DNA from: an uncultured Bacteroides sp.
GTDB lineage: Bacteria; Bacteroidota; Bacteroidia; Bacteroidales; Bacteroidaceae
Reading direction: 5' to 3'
NCBI GenBank assembly: GCA_900544075.1
Contig: UQTJ01000012.1
Span: 35,252-99,251, forward strand
Length of the DNA: 64,000 nt
Of this stretch, positions 54,848-63,901 are shown in pieces. The translations under genes were made by a program, and so were the position numbers. The notes beneath the pieces are model-generated. The model did not search any database. It was not told the DNA's origin and was given only the letters and a program-made list of their open reading frames with translations. Position 1 is the stretch's first letter. Every line of letters starts with the position of its first letter.

Positions 54848-54945
54848 TTTCTCTATTAAAATGTGTTTCAGATTTATTCTTCGAACAGCGTTTGAACGGT
54901 GTTTAAATGGTAATTAAATGCTGCTTAAATTATAGAACTGAATAT
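54848..54945. repeat. 11-bp periodic repeat, TTTAAATGGT type
   Basis: Units GTTTGAACGGT, GTTTAAATGGT, AATTAAATGCT and GCTTAAATTAT follow at 11-bp steps between about 54890 and 54933. The rest of the gap before fic holds a -7 box TACATTTG at 54984-54991. Confidence 0.7.
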
Positions 54946-55052
54946 TGGTTATGGTGTAATGTGATAAAATGTTTTTATTTTGCTACATTTGTATTTGTAA
55001 TATGTGTCTTTAAAAATAAGACATTATGAATATACTGTAAATAATGTAGATT

Positions 55053-56042
55053 ATGTATATACCGCCCTTTACCGTTTCTTCTAAGGCTATTAATCTGATT
55101 GCAGAAATATCATCAACTATAGAACGCTATGCTATAAGGATGGAGCAGTCGGACAGGCTTCGTTTGCGGAAAGCTAACCGCATAAAGACGATTCATAGTT
55201 CATTGGCAATTGAAGGAAATAATTTGACAGAGAACCAGGTGCGTGATATTATCAATGGAAAAAATGTTGTGGCTCCTCTTAAAGAAATCCAGGAAGTGAA
55301 GAATGCGATTGCAACATACGAATTATATCCTAAGCTGAATCCTTTTTCTGTAGAGGACTTACTTAAAGCTCATGGGGTAATGATGCAGGCATTGACCGGG
55401 GATGCCGGTAGATTTAGAGCTGGGGGTGTAGGTGTATTCAGCGAAAAAGGGTGTGTACATATGGCTCCGCCGGCTGATATGGTTCCAATGCTTATTAATG
55501 ATTTGTTTGAATGGCTTGCTGAATCTACGGATCATTTATTGATACGTTCATGTGTCTTTCATTATGAGTTTGAGTTTATTCATCCGTTCAGTGATGGTAA
55601 TGGACGTATGGGTAGATTGTGGCAATCTCTTATATTAGGAAGGTTGCATCCGTTATTTGAACATCTTCCTGTAGAGAATATGGTATATGCAAACCAGCAG
55701 GCTTATTATGACGCTATTACGGAAAGTTCGCGGGTGGCTGATAGTTCTCCTTTTATAGATTTTATGCTGAATGAAATATTGAATGCCTTGAAGGCACATA
55801 AAATTGAAAATATAGAGGATGTCGGTACAAATGTCGGTATAAACGGCGGTATAAATGTCGGTATAAATGAGCGGAATATTCTGGTTATTATTGCTAATTC
55901 ACCGAATGCCACAGTCAGGGATATGGCAGATGCACTTGGCCTGTCGTTAAGACAGTGTGAAAGACTTGTTGCGGAAATGAAAAGGAAAAATCTTATCAAG
56001 AGAACAGGCTCAAATAAGTCTGGTTTTTGGGAGATAGTATAA
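55053..56042 (+). CDS. Fic-domain protein with winged-helix C-terminus
   Basis: This 329-aa protein probably AMPylates or otherwise modifies target proteins. The catalytic motif HPFSDGNGRMGR lies at residues 177-188. An inhibitory helix motif SLAIEGN (residues 50-56) is N-terminal to the Fic core, so it is a class II, self-inhibited Fic. A linker of four 12-bp repeats (GTNV-GING-GINV-GINE) leads to a winged-helix domain. The DNA-binding end suggests it also regulates transcription. Its linker is of the same kind as in the truncated regulator at 40365. Confidence 0.9.
   Translation: MYIPPFTVSSKAINLIAEISSTIERYAIRMEQSDRLRLRKANRIKTIHSSLAIEGNNLTENQVRDIINGKNVVAPLKEIQEVKNAIATYELYPKLNPFSVEDLLKAHGVMMQALTGDAGRFRAGGVGVFSEKGCVHMAPPADMVPMLINDLFEWLAESTDHLLIRSCVFHYEFEFIHPFSDGNGRMGRLWQSLILGRLHPLFEHLPVENMVYANQQAYYDAITESSRVADSSPFIDFMLNEILNALKAHKIENIEDVGTNVGINGGINVGINERNILVIIANSPNATVRDMADALGLSLRQCERLVAEMKRKNLIKRTGSNKSGFWEIV
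55824..55871 (+). repeat. Four in-frame 12-bp repeats in fic
   Basis: GGTACAAATGTC and three variants encode Gly-Thr/Ile-Asn-x tetrapeptides between the Fic core and the winged helix. Length variation by slippage would stay in frame. Confidence 0.85.
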
Positions 56043-56139
56043 AGTAAAGCCGGTCATTCGGTAAATCCGAACAACCGGCTTTTAGGTAGAGAATGTATGA
56101 AAAAACTAACCCTTTATGATTAAAGTAGGGGTGGTATGT

Positions 56140-56763
56140 TTAGAACTTGAAGCTTACACCTGCAGTAACGAATCCTTTAGTACCAAGACCGGCTTCTACA
56201 AAACCGCCTACACGATCGTTGCCGACTCTAAGAGCGATAGGGTTTACCTGATATGCAAAGTCTGTACTGAAGCTTGATTTGCCAACTGTAGCTTCCTTGG
56301 TAAGAGCTGTTTCTGTGTGTCTTGACAAGTTCACACCTGCTGCTGCCGAACCGTAGAGTTCTACTAATCTGCGTTTGAAGTAAACGAACTCAGCAGTAGG
56401 AAGAACCAAAAATCGCAAGTCTTTTTCTTTTATTGATGGCGAATTTTCTCCTGCCAGAGCAAGTTTGCTTGTTGACATTCCGAATCCGAGGTCGGCACCT
56501 ACCCTGAAGCGGTTTATGCTGTAACGGTAGCCAAATCCGTAAGTGAGGCTTGTCTTACTGTCAGAGCGTTTTGTGCCTAAAATTGCATCGCCGATACCCA
56601 TTCCTAAGATGTCTGATGTACCTTGTGTCAGTCCGTCGCTTACTGACAGGCGTATATCATGCTTTCTGTCTTCCGATACGAAATCTTTTGTTGAACTTTG
56701 TGCGTTAACCATGTTTACACCTGCTACCATTACCAATGACAATGCTAAAAATTTCAGTTTCAT
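56140..56763 (-). CDS. Outer-membrane beta-barrel protein
   Basis: This 207-aa exported protein has a clear signal peptide (ending VNMVNAQ, residues 16-22), then alternating beta strands with Gly and aromatic residues (SLTYGFGYRYSINRFRVGAD, VEAGLGTKGFVTAGVSFKF). The terminal Phe is typical of proteins inserted by BamA. The size suggests an eight- to ten-strand barrel like OmpX/OmpW or PorT-like proteins. Function unknown. The gene marks the right end of the accessory region. Confidence 0.8.
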   Translation of the reverse strand: MKLKFLALSLVMVAGVNMVNAQSSTKDFVSEDRKHDIRLSVSDGLTQGTSDILGMGIGDAILGTKRSDSKTSLTYGFGYRYSINRFRVGADLGFGMSTSKLALAGENSPSIKEKDLRFLVLPTAEFVYFKRRLVELYGSAAAGVNLSRHTETALTKEATVGKSSFSTDFAYQVNPIALRVGNDRVGGFVEAGLGTKGFVTAGVSFKF

Positions 56764-56980
56764 AATTCAAATAGTTTAATAAGTTAGTATTTAATTTTTG
56801 TTTGTTTTCTTGTTTCTTTCACTGGTATAACGCAGACTTATGTAAAAACCCCTATGTGCTGATGAAAAAAAATATCGGCTGTGGCGATAGTACAATAAAA
56901 AGAAGTATTTTTGCGCCCGCAATGATAAAGTGACAGGTAAAAAATAATAAACTAGACAAAAGACTTAAAAATTTGTTTTT

Positions 56981-58177
56981 ATGATAACATTAGACAGTAT
57001 TTACAGGGCTTCGTTTGCCCTAAAGAATATAATAAGAAGAACTGACCTTATATATGCGTCTCAGATAAATCCGGAGAGTCAGATATATCTTAAACCGGAA
57101 AATCTGCAATACACTGGGTCTTTCAAGCTGAGAGGGGCTTGCTATAAAATAGCTTGTCTGACAGAAGAGGAAAAGAAGAAGGGTGTGATAGCCTGTTCGG
57201 CTGGAAACCATGCTCAGGGTGTTGCTCTGGGTGCTACTAAAAATGGTATTGACTCACTTATTTGTCTGCCTGCAGGAGCTCCGATATCAAAGGTTGAGGC
57301 TACGAAAAGGTATGGCGCGAAGGTTTGTCTTGTACCGGGAGTGTATGATGACGCTTATCAGAAGGCTCTTGAACTGAAGGAAGAGAAGGGATATACGTTT
57401 ATTCATCCGTTTGACGATGAGTGTGTGATAGCAGGGCAGGGTACTATAGGTCTGGAACTGCTGAACCAGTTGCCTGATGTGGAGGCTGTTATCGTTCCTA
57501 TTGGCGGTGGAGGTCTTATTTCCGGTGTCGCGTATGCTCTGAAATCTTTGAAACCGGACGTAAAGGTTTACGGCGTTCAGGCTCAGGGGGCTGCAAGTAT
57601 GCTTCGTTCTATTGAGAAGGCACATCGTGATTGTTTGCCTTCTGTTTCGACTGTGGCTGACGGTATAGCGGTGAAGGAACCGGGAGAACATACTTTCGAG
57701 ATTTGCAGTAAGTATGTTGACGGTATAGTGACTGTGACTGAGGATGAGATTTGTGCGGCTATTCTTGCTTTGATGGAACAGCAGAAGCTTATTGCCGAAG
57801 GGGCAGGAGCTGTGGCTGTAGCGGCTGCAATGTTTAATAAGGTGCCTGTGGCCGGAAAGAAAACCATTTGTGTGGTGTCGGGCGGAAATATTGATGTTAC
57901 TATTCTGAGCCGTGTAATCAACAGAGGTCTGGATATGTCGGGACGTACTTATACTGTGACACTCGACTTGCACGACAAACCGGGAGAGCTGAAGGGGGTA
58001 GCGGAGATTATTGCCAATCTTGGTGGAAACATTATTTCTGTGCTTCATGAGAGAAACAACAATACAAGTAATGTCACCGCATGCTTTCTGCGTCTTGTTA
58101 TGGAGACACGTAATGCCGAGCATATTGCGCTTATAAGAGGTGCTCTGGAGCAGGCCGGATATTCTATTGTGGGCTAA
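56981..58177 (+). CDS. ilvA: Threonine ammonia-lyase with ACT-like domain
   Basis: This PLP enzyme deaminates threonine to 2-oxobutanoate, feeding isoleucine synthesis or catabolism. The PLP lysine is in TGSFKLRGA, and the phosphate loop is VPIGGGGLISG. A C-terminal ACT-like domain (YTVTLDLHDKPGELKGVAEI) follows. At 398 aa it is the short single-ACT form, shorter than E. coli IlvA (514 aa) and close to the Corynebacterium type. A -7 box TATTTTTG lies at 56906-56913. The symbol is by reaction; tdcB-like catabolic use is possible. Confidence 0.92.
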   Translation: MITLDSIYRASFALKNIIRRTDLIYASQINPESQIYLKPENLQYTGSFKLRGACYKIACLTEEEKKKGVIACSAGNHAQGVALGATKNGIDSLICLPAGAPISKVEATKRYGAKVCLVPGVYDDAYQKALELKEEKGYTFIHPFDDECVIAGQGTIGLELLNQLPDVEAVIVPIGGGGLISGVAYALKSLKPDVKVYGVQAQGAASMLRSIEKAHRDCLPSVSTVADGIAVKEPGEHTFEICSKYVDGIVTVTEDEICAAILALMEQQKLIAEGAGAVAVAAAMFNKVPVAGKKTICVVSGGNIDVTILSRVINRGLDMSGRTYTVTLDLHDKPGELKGVAEIIANLGGNIISVLHERNNNTSNVTACFLRLVMETRNAEHIALIRGALEQAGYSIVG

Positions 58178-58180
58178 CGG

Positions 58181-58211
58181 TTGCATTATGGAAAAGAAAG
58201 ATGTATATTTG
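58181..58211 (+). promoter_or_regulatory. Promoter of the PHP-phosphoethanolamine transferase operon
   Basis: TTG at 58181-58183, a 20-bp spacer and TATATTTG at 58204-58211, 36 bp before the ATG at 58247. Confidence 0.65.
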
Positions 58212-58246
58212 CCGGACATTGACAACTCAAAATAAACTGGAATATT

Positions 58247-59458
58247 ATGAAAAGTTTTTTTCGGAAAGCAGGTGTCGTACTGCTGAAGTTTTTAGGTATA
58301 GTGTTTTTCATCGCTCTGTTTGCCATTGTCGCAACAAGCGTCAGTCCGGTATATAATTTCAGCGAGGCAAGGCCTTTCAGCGGACCGGATATATTCAATC
58401 CGTATGCGTCGCTCGAAGGGGTGGATTCCATTCCGTGGAAGAGAGCGAACTTTCATACTCACACACGTGTGAAGGGTATATTCAACGAGTGTGAATACTG
58501 GCCTGACCAGACGGACAGTGCGTACAGAAAGTTCGGATATGACATCGTCACTTTCTCAAACCATAACGAACTGACTGTTCATCCGTATGATACGGCATTG
58601 CAGGTGAATGTATATGAACATGGTATAAACATATTCAAGTATCACAAATTGGTGTTCGGATGCGAGAGTGTGAACCGTTTTGACAATCTGTTGCCGTTGT
58701 TCGTATTCCAGAAGCAGTTTCAGTTGGATTTGCTCGCGAAGGAGTCTGATTTCATCCAGATGAATCATCCGCTCAGAACGGGCGGTACGTCTGAATATCA
58801 GATGAGAAGACTGGAAGGCTATAGGCTGATGGAATTGGACAGTGGCAAAAGCAAGGAAAACGAGTATTGGGACTGGGCTTTGAGTGCAGGAAGATACAGT
58901 TTCGGACTGGCAAACGATGACTTGCATTATCCGGACAGGTCGGGAAAGATGGCTGTGAGATGTAATTTCCTGTATTGTCCTTCGGCAAGATATGAGGATA
59001 TAAAGAAAACATTGCTTACTGGTGGATATTATGCCATGCGAGTTCCTGATTATGGTCATGGCGACTGGGAGGTGAAATATGCCAAGAACAGGAACCTGCC
59101 TTCTGTAAATAAGATAGGTCTGGACAGCACTACTGTGTTTATTTCTCTTTCGCAGAAAGCTGACAGCATTAAGTTTATCGGACAGAATCACACAACTCTT
59201 GCGCTGGCCAAGGATGCTTATGAGGCGGAATATGACGTGAAACCGGAAGACTCGTATGTGAGAATTACTGCTTATTTCCCGGAAGGGGAGGTTATTTATT
59301 CTAATCCGTTTGCAAGATATGATGCTTCTGTTTCGGATTCTCCGTACAGGGAACCAATGAATACTGTAAATATACCTCTCACGGTACTTTTCAATCTTGC
59401 TGTTTTGGCTTTGTGTGCCGGGGTAATAGTATTGTTTTATAAAGTGTATTTTAAATGA
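58247..59458 (+). CDS. Membrane-anchored PHP-domain protein
   Basis: This 403-aa protein has one helix at each end (residues about 13-31 and 378-398) with the bulk outside the cytoplasmic membrane. The core shows PHP-type metal motifs: ANFHTHTRVKG, TFSNHNELT and QMNHPLR, then ANDDLHYPD. It may be a phosphoesterase acting at the envelope. It overlaps the phosphoethanolamine transferase gene by ATGA, so the two very likely act together on lipid A or another envelope phosphate. The exact reaction is unknown. Confidence 0.75.
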   Translation: MKSFFRKAGVVLLKFLGIVFFIALFAIVATSVSPVYNFSEARPFSGPDIFNPYASLEGVDSIPWKRANFHTHTRVKGIFNECEYWPDQTDSAYRKFGYDIVTFSNHNELTVHPYDTALQVNVYEHGINIFKYHKLVFGCESVNRFDNLLPLFVFQKQFQLDLLAKESDFIQMNHPLRTGGTSEYQMRRLEGYRLMELDSGKSKENEYWDWALSAGRYSFGLANDDLHYPDRSGKMAVRCNFLYCPSARYEDIKKTLLTGGYYAMRVPDYGHGDWEVKYAKNRNLPSVNKIGLDSTTVFISLSQKADSIKFIGQNHTTLALAKDAYEAEYDVKPEDSYVRITAYFPEGEVIYSNPFARYDASVSDSPYREPMNTVNIPLTVLFNLAVLALCAGVIVLFYKVYFK

Positions 59459-60990
59459 GAAATTTTTTGAAAGAAAGAGTATCTCTTGCACGTGCGGCAG
59501 GAGAATTGAGTGTTTTTACGCTTATTGCGTACCACTGGCCGTTTTTCAGTCATGTGGTTGAGAATATAAAGGCTGATTTTAACGGTGTGCTTATTACAGT
59601 CGGGCTGGTATTCATAATGCTTGGCCTGAATTACTTCTTCTACTATCTCGTATTGTTTCTCGGACGTGTGGTGGGCAAGGGTATTCTCGGTTTTCTTTTC
59701 CTGGGAAATGCACTGTGTCTTTATTTTATAAATACTTATCAGGTACTTGTCACTGACAAGATGATGGGTAATGTGTTCAATACGCAGTATTCTGAGGCTT
59801 CGGGCTTTTTCTCATGGCTGTCAATCCTGTATATACTTCTGTTGGGCGTTCTGCCGTGTATTTACCTGTTTAAAAGGAAGGTAGATTACGGCAAGCCGAA
59901 ACGCTTCTTTGCCCATATCGGTTCGTCGCTTGGTATTGTTCTTGTTATAGCACTTGTGAATATCCAGAACTGGCCTTGGATAGACCGTCATGCTACTCAG
60001 CTGGGTAGTCTTCTGATGCCTTGGTCATATACGGTTAATTCGATACGCTTTTATAATGCAGAGAAGAAGAGAAACCGTAAGGCTATTCCTCTGCCTGATG
60101 CTAAGATTGCAACTGCATCAAAGGATGTGTGCGTGCTGATAATCGGTGAATCGGCAAGAAGGGAGAACTTCTCGCTTTACGGATACGGCAGACCTACCAA
60201 TCCTTTGTTGGAGAAGGACAGTGTGACTGCATTGGTGGCTAATTCTGCTGCTACTTACACAACAGCCGGGGTAAAGGCTATTTTGGATTATCAAAAGACT
60301 AATAAGCTTTATGAGATACTTCCAAATTATCTTTTCCGTAATGGTGTGGATGTGGTGTGGCGTACCGCCAACTGGGGTGAGCCGCCGGTACATATCGACA
60401 AGTACTACAAGGCAAAGGATATCAAGAAGAAATACCCTGAAGCTGATGAGAAATATGACGGTATTCTTTTGGCCGGACTGAAAGAGGATATTCTTTCGTG
60501 TACAAAAGACAAGATGTTTGTAGTGCTGCATACCAGTACAAGTCACGGTCCGACATACAACAAGAAATATCCTGCAGAGTTTGAGGTTTTCACTCCGGTA
60601 TGTACCACTGTGGAAATGGCGAAAGCCGACAAGCAGGAGCTGACGAATGCTTATGACAATACTATTGTTTATACGGACTATCTGGTGCATTCGGTGATAG
60701 AGATACTGCGCGAGATTCCGGAAAGGCGCGGATGCGTGATGTTTGTATCCGATCATGGAGAGTCTTTGGGCGAGGGAAATCTGTATATGCATGGTGTTCC
60801 TATGGCCGTGGCACCTAAAGAACAGGTGGAAATTCCTTTCATCGTGTGGACTTCGGACAGGAATATGAAGGTTGATGCAAGCCGTGAAGTGGGACAGTAT
60901 CATGTATTCCATAGTGTATTGTCTTTCTTAGGTATCGAGAGTCCGATATATGATGGGGAGATGGATATATTTGCGGGGAATAAGAACTGA
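59455..60990 (+). CDS. Phosphoethanolamine transferase (EptA-like)
   Basis: This 511-aa inner-membrane enzyme would add phosphoethanolamine to lipid A or other glycans. Five N-terminal helices (to about residue 175) precede a periplasmic alkaline-phosphatase-fold domain. Seen: VCVLIIGESARRENFSLYGY with the first metal site, the Thr nucleophile in TYTTAGVK, HTSTSHGPTY and FVSDHGESLGE with the remaining metal ligands. In other bacteria such enzymes raise polymyxin resistance; here the acceptor is not known. It is preceded by the PHP-domain gene and followed 21 bp later by an acyl-CoA ligase. Confidence 0.9.
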   Translation: MRNFLKERVSLARAAGELSVFTLIAYHWPFFSHVVENIKADFNGVLITVGLVFIMLGLNYFFYYLVLFLGRVVGKGILGFLFLGNALCLYFINTYQVLVTDKMMGNVFNTQYSEASGFFSWLSILYILLLGVLPCIYLFKRKVDYGKPKRFFAHIGSSLGIVLVIALVNIQNWPWIDRHATQLGSLLMPWSYTVNSIRFYNAEKKRNRKAIPLPDAKIATASKDVCVLIIGESARRENFSLYGYGRPTNPLLEKDSVTALVANSAATYTTAGVKAILDYQKTNKLYEILPNYLFRNGVDVVWRTANWGEPPVHIDKYYKAKDIKKKYPEADEKYDGILLAGLKEDILSCTKDKMFVVLHTSTSHGPTYNKKYPAEFEVFTPVCTTVEMAKADKQELTNAYDNTIVYTDYLVHSVIEILREIPERRGCVMFVSDHGESLGEGNLYMHGVPMAVAPKEQVEIPFIVWTSDRNMKVDASREVGQYHVFHSVLSFLGIESPIYDGEMDIFAGNKN

Positions 60991-61011
60991 TAAATTAGAT
61001 ATATAATTATA

Positions 61012-62913
61012 ATGAAGAAAACACTGGTAGATTTGTTTGAGGATTCTGTAAGGAAATACCCGAACAATACATTCCTTCTCGAAAAAAAAGGTAAGGAATT
61101 TGCTCCGACTACATATGCTCAGGTTAAAAACGAGGTGTATCGTCTTGGGGCTGGATTGCAGGCATTAGGGGTTAAGAAAGGGGATACAATGGCTTTGCTG
61201 AGTGAAGGACGTAATCTGTGGATTATCGGCGAGCTGGCTATGTTCTATGCCGGGGCTGTAAACGTGCCTCTGTCTGTAAAATTAGAAGAGAGTAATGATT
61301 TGCTGTTCCGCCTTGTGCATGGTGACGTGAAATATATAATGGTGTCAGGAAATCAGTTGCCTAAACTGCGTCAGATAAAGGCTCAACTCCCTCTCGTTAA
61401 GAATATCATAGTATTCGACAAGCAGGAAGAATATGCAGAAGGAGAGATATATGTAGAGGATGTAATGGCAATGGGGGATGAATTCCTGAAGAAAACTTCT
61501 ATGGATGAGTTCCTTTCTGTAGCCAATTCGATAAACAATGATGATTATGCCACTATAACATATACGAGTGGTACTACAGCTGATCCAAAGGGTGTTGTGC
61601 TGACTCACAGGAACTATACCGCTAATGTAGAACAGGCTCTGACTTTGGTCAATATTGACGAAACCTGGCGTACGCTTATCATTCTGCCGCTTGACCACTG
61701 TTTCGCTCATGTGGTGGGCTTCTATATTATGATGTCGCGAGGTGCTACCGTTGCTACAGTGCAGGTGGGACGTAATCCTCTGGAAACATTAAAGAACATT
61801 CCGGTGAACATACGTGAGGTGCGTCCGCATTTTATTCTGAGTGTTCCGGCTCTGGCTAAAACATTCAAGAAGAATATAGAACAGGCTATTCGTGCAAAGG
61901 GTAAGACTACGCTCAGACTTTTCAATATCGGGCTTGCCGTACGTCAGTTGTATTTCGGTGACAGTAATCTCGATTCTAAGGGATGGAAACATCTGTTGCG
62001 TCCGTTAGTGGCTCTTTTTGACAAGGTTATTTTCTCGAAGGTGCGTCAGAACTTTGGTGGGGAGCTGCGTTTCTTTATCGGTGGAGGCGCATTGCTGGAT
62101 AAGGACCTTCAAAAGTTTTATGTTGGTATCGGTATTCCGATGTATCAGGGTTACGGGCTATCTGAAGCTACTCCTGTTATTTCGTCAAACGGTCCGGACC
62201 TCTATCGCTTCGGTTCGAGCGGAAAGTTGGTTAAGCCTATTGAGATAACTATCTGTGATGCAGACGGTAAAGAACTTCCAGTGGGAGAAATGGGCGAGAT
62301 AGTTGTGAAAGGCGAGAATGTGATGGCTGGATATTGGAAGAATCCGGAATCTACAGCCGAAACTGTGAAAAACGGCCGTCTTTATACAGGTGATTTGGGG
62401 TATATGTCTCACGAGGGGCTGCTATATGTGAAAGGTAGATTCAAGAGTCTGCTTATATCGAGCGATGGTGAGAAATATAGTCCGGAAGGTATAGAAGAGG
62501 CTTTGGTGGAAAAATCATGTTATATCGACCAGGTGATGCTCTATAATAACCAGTCGGCTTACACAGTGGCTCTTGTCGTTCCAAACAGGGAACAGCTTTC
62601 ACGCAAACTGAAGGAAGGTGGTTTGTCTTTGAATACGGAAGAGGGCAGAAAGGCGGCACTTCAGAAACTTGAATCTGAACTGAACAAGTTTAAACGTGGC
62701 GGAGAGTATGAGGGTATGTTTCCTGAAAGATGGTTGCCAAGTTGCTTTGCCGTACTTGCTGAACCGTTTACGGAACAGAACAAGATGATAAACAGTACGA
62801 TGAAGATGGTTCGAGGAAGGATAGAAAAGGCTTACGAGGATAGAATCAAGTATCTTTATACTGCAGAAGGGAAGACTCTTCTTAATCAGCAGAATATCGA
62901 TGCGCTGAGATAA
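61012..62913 (+). CDS. Long-chain acyl-CoA synthetase-like ANL enzyme
   Basis: This 633-aa AMP-forming ligase has all ANL motifs: ITYTSGTTADPKGVVLTH, the A5 YQGYGLSEATPV, the A7 LYTGDLGYMSHEG and the A8 region VKGRFKSLLISSDGEKYSP. Length is that of long-chain FadD15-type enzymes. The C-terminus carries the lysine region QNKMINSTMKMVR. It is in line with the phosphoethanolamine transferase gene and ends at a bidirectional terminator. It is the second such ligase in the window and clearly different from the one at 15140. Confidence 0.9.
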   Translation: MKKTLVDLFEDSVRKYPNNTFLLEKKGKEFAPTTYAQVKNEVYRLGAGLQALGVKKGDTMALLSEGRNLWIIGELAMFYAGAVNVPLSVKLEESNDLLFRLVHGDVKYIMVSGNQLPKLRQIKAQLPLVKNIIVFDKQEEYAEGEIYVEDVMAMGDEFLKKTSMDEFLSVANSINNDDYATITYTSGTTADPKGVVLTHRNYTANVEQALTLVNIDETWRTLIILPLDHCFAHVVGFYIMMSRGATVATVQVGRNPLETLKNIPVNIREVRPHFILSVPALAKTFKKNIEQAIRAKGKTTLRLFNIGLAVRQLYFGDSNLDSKGWKHLLRPLVALFDKVIFSKVRQNFGGELRFFIGGGALLDKDLQKFYVGIGIPMYQGYGLSEATPVISSNGPDLYRFGSSGKLVKPIEITICDADGKELPVGEMGEIVVKGENVMAGYWKNPESTAETVKNGRLYTGDLGYMSHEGLLYVKGRFKSLLISSDGEKYSPEGIEEALVEKSCYIDQVMLYNNQSAYTVALVVPNREQLSRKLKEGGLSLNTEEGRKAALQKLESELNKFKRGGEYEGMFPERWLPSCFAVLAEPFTEQNKMINSTMKMVRGRIEKAYEDRIKYLYTAEGKTLLNQQNIDALR

Positions 62914-62928
62914 TGTCAGCGCATAATA

Positions 62929-62976
62929 AAAGAGCGCAACGCGAAATATTGTCATTTTGTGTTGCGCTCTTTTTGT
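62929..62976. terminator. Bidirectional terminator between convergent genes
   Basis: AAAGAGCGCAAC (62929-62940) pairs with GTTGCGCTCTTT (62961-62972), with T runs on both strands. It serves both the acyl-CoA ligase and the Cof-type phosphatase genes. Confidence 0.88.
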
Positions 62977-62997
62977 ATGATAATGATGTCGGAAAGA

Positions 62998-63810
62998 TTA
63001 TTCTTCGTTCATAAATTTCTCTATAGCATATGCCGCTCCGTCTTCTTCGTTGGTAAGTGTGATAAAGTCGGCATTGTCTTTTACTATCTGCTGTGCATTG
63101 CCCATAGCGACTCCCATTCCTGCAAATTTAATCATTGAAAGGTCATTGAAGCCGTCGCCTATGGCTATCATTTCGTCTTTGGTCATACCCAATTCCTTCA
63201 GCAGGACTGCCAGTGACTGTGCTTTGTCGATGCCTTTAGGCACTAACTCGAGGAAGTATGGTTCGGAACGGAACACACCCATACGGTCTTTCAGATGTTC
63301 ATACATTTCTTTTTCAAGTTCGGCAAGACGGGTTGGCTCACCAACGATAAGGCATTTTGCTATCGGATGTTTTACTGCTTCGAGGAAGTTATCAACCTTC
63401 TTGATTTTCATTACGTTCAGGATAGCTTCCTTCAATACATATTCATCGTCGGGATGTTCGGTGAGGACATATTCGCCGTCGTATGTCACTATAGCAAAAT
63501 TGTTGTCCTTGGCGCATTTATAAAGGTATGGAAGAACATCGTGGTCGAGCAGGTTCTTGTACATCAGTTCGCCTGTTTTCCAGTCTATGATTTCACCGCC
63601 GTTGTATGCAAGTATATAGCCTTCATACTTTGATAGCTGTAACTTTTCTGCCAATGGAACGATGCCGTATGTAGGGCGGCCTGATGCCAAGACTACCTTA
63701 ATACCTCGTTCCTGTGCACGGATAAGTACTTCGAGTGTGTGAGGGGTTATTTCTTTTTTGCTGTTTGTGAGTGTACCGTCAAGGTCTAAAACGATGATTT
63801 TGTATTTCAT
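62998..63810 (-). CDS. Cof-type HAD-superfamily phosphatase
   Basis: This is a 270-aa cytoplasmic sugar-phosphate or nucleotide phosphatase of the HAD IIB group. Motif I is LDLDGTLTNSKK with the nucleophile and acid-base aspartates, motif II VVLASGRPTYG, and motif IV AIGDGFNDLSMIKFAGMG. A large C2B cap lies between. A -7 box TACCTTTG lies at 63836-63843 on the minus strand. Substrate unknown; the family is promiscuous. Confidence 0.92.
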   Translation of the reverse strand: MKYKIIVLDLDGTLTNSKKEITPHTLEVLIRAQERGIKVVLASGRPTYGIVPLAEKLQLSKYEGYILAYNGGEIIDWKTGELMYKNLLDHDVLPYLYKCAKDNNFAIVTYDGEYVLTEHPDDEYVLKEAILNVMKIKKVDNFLEAVKHPIAKCLIVGEPTRLAELEKEMYEHLKDRMGVFRSEPYFLELVPKGIDKAQSLAVLLKELGMTKDEMIAIGDGFNDLSMIKFAGMGVAMGNAQQIVKDNADFITLTNEEDGAAYAIEKFMNEE

Positions 63811-63862
63811 AAATTACTGTTTGTTTATTCTGTTGCAAAGGTACTAATTTTGATGTTAAAAT

Positions 63863-63901
63863 AAAAAAGCCTCGTACGAAACTTCACGTTTTGTACGAGG
63901 C
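63863..63901 (-). terminator. Terminator of a gene beyond the right edge
   Basis: GCCTCGTAC (63869-63877) pairs with GTACGAGGC (63893-63901) and is followed on the minus strand by TTTTTTATTTT. It would end a minus-strand gene whose 3' end lies near or beyond base 64000; bases 63902-64000 show no clear reading frame I can name. Confidence 0.75.
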
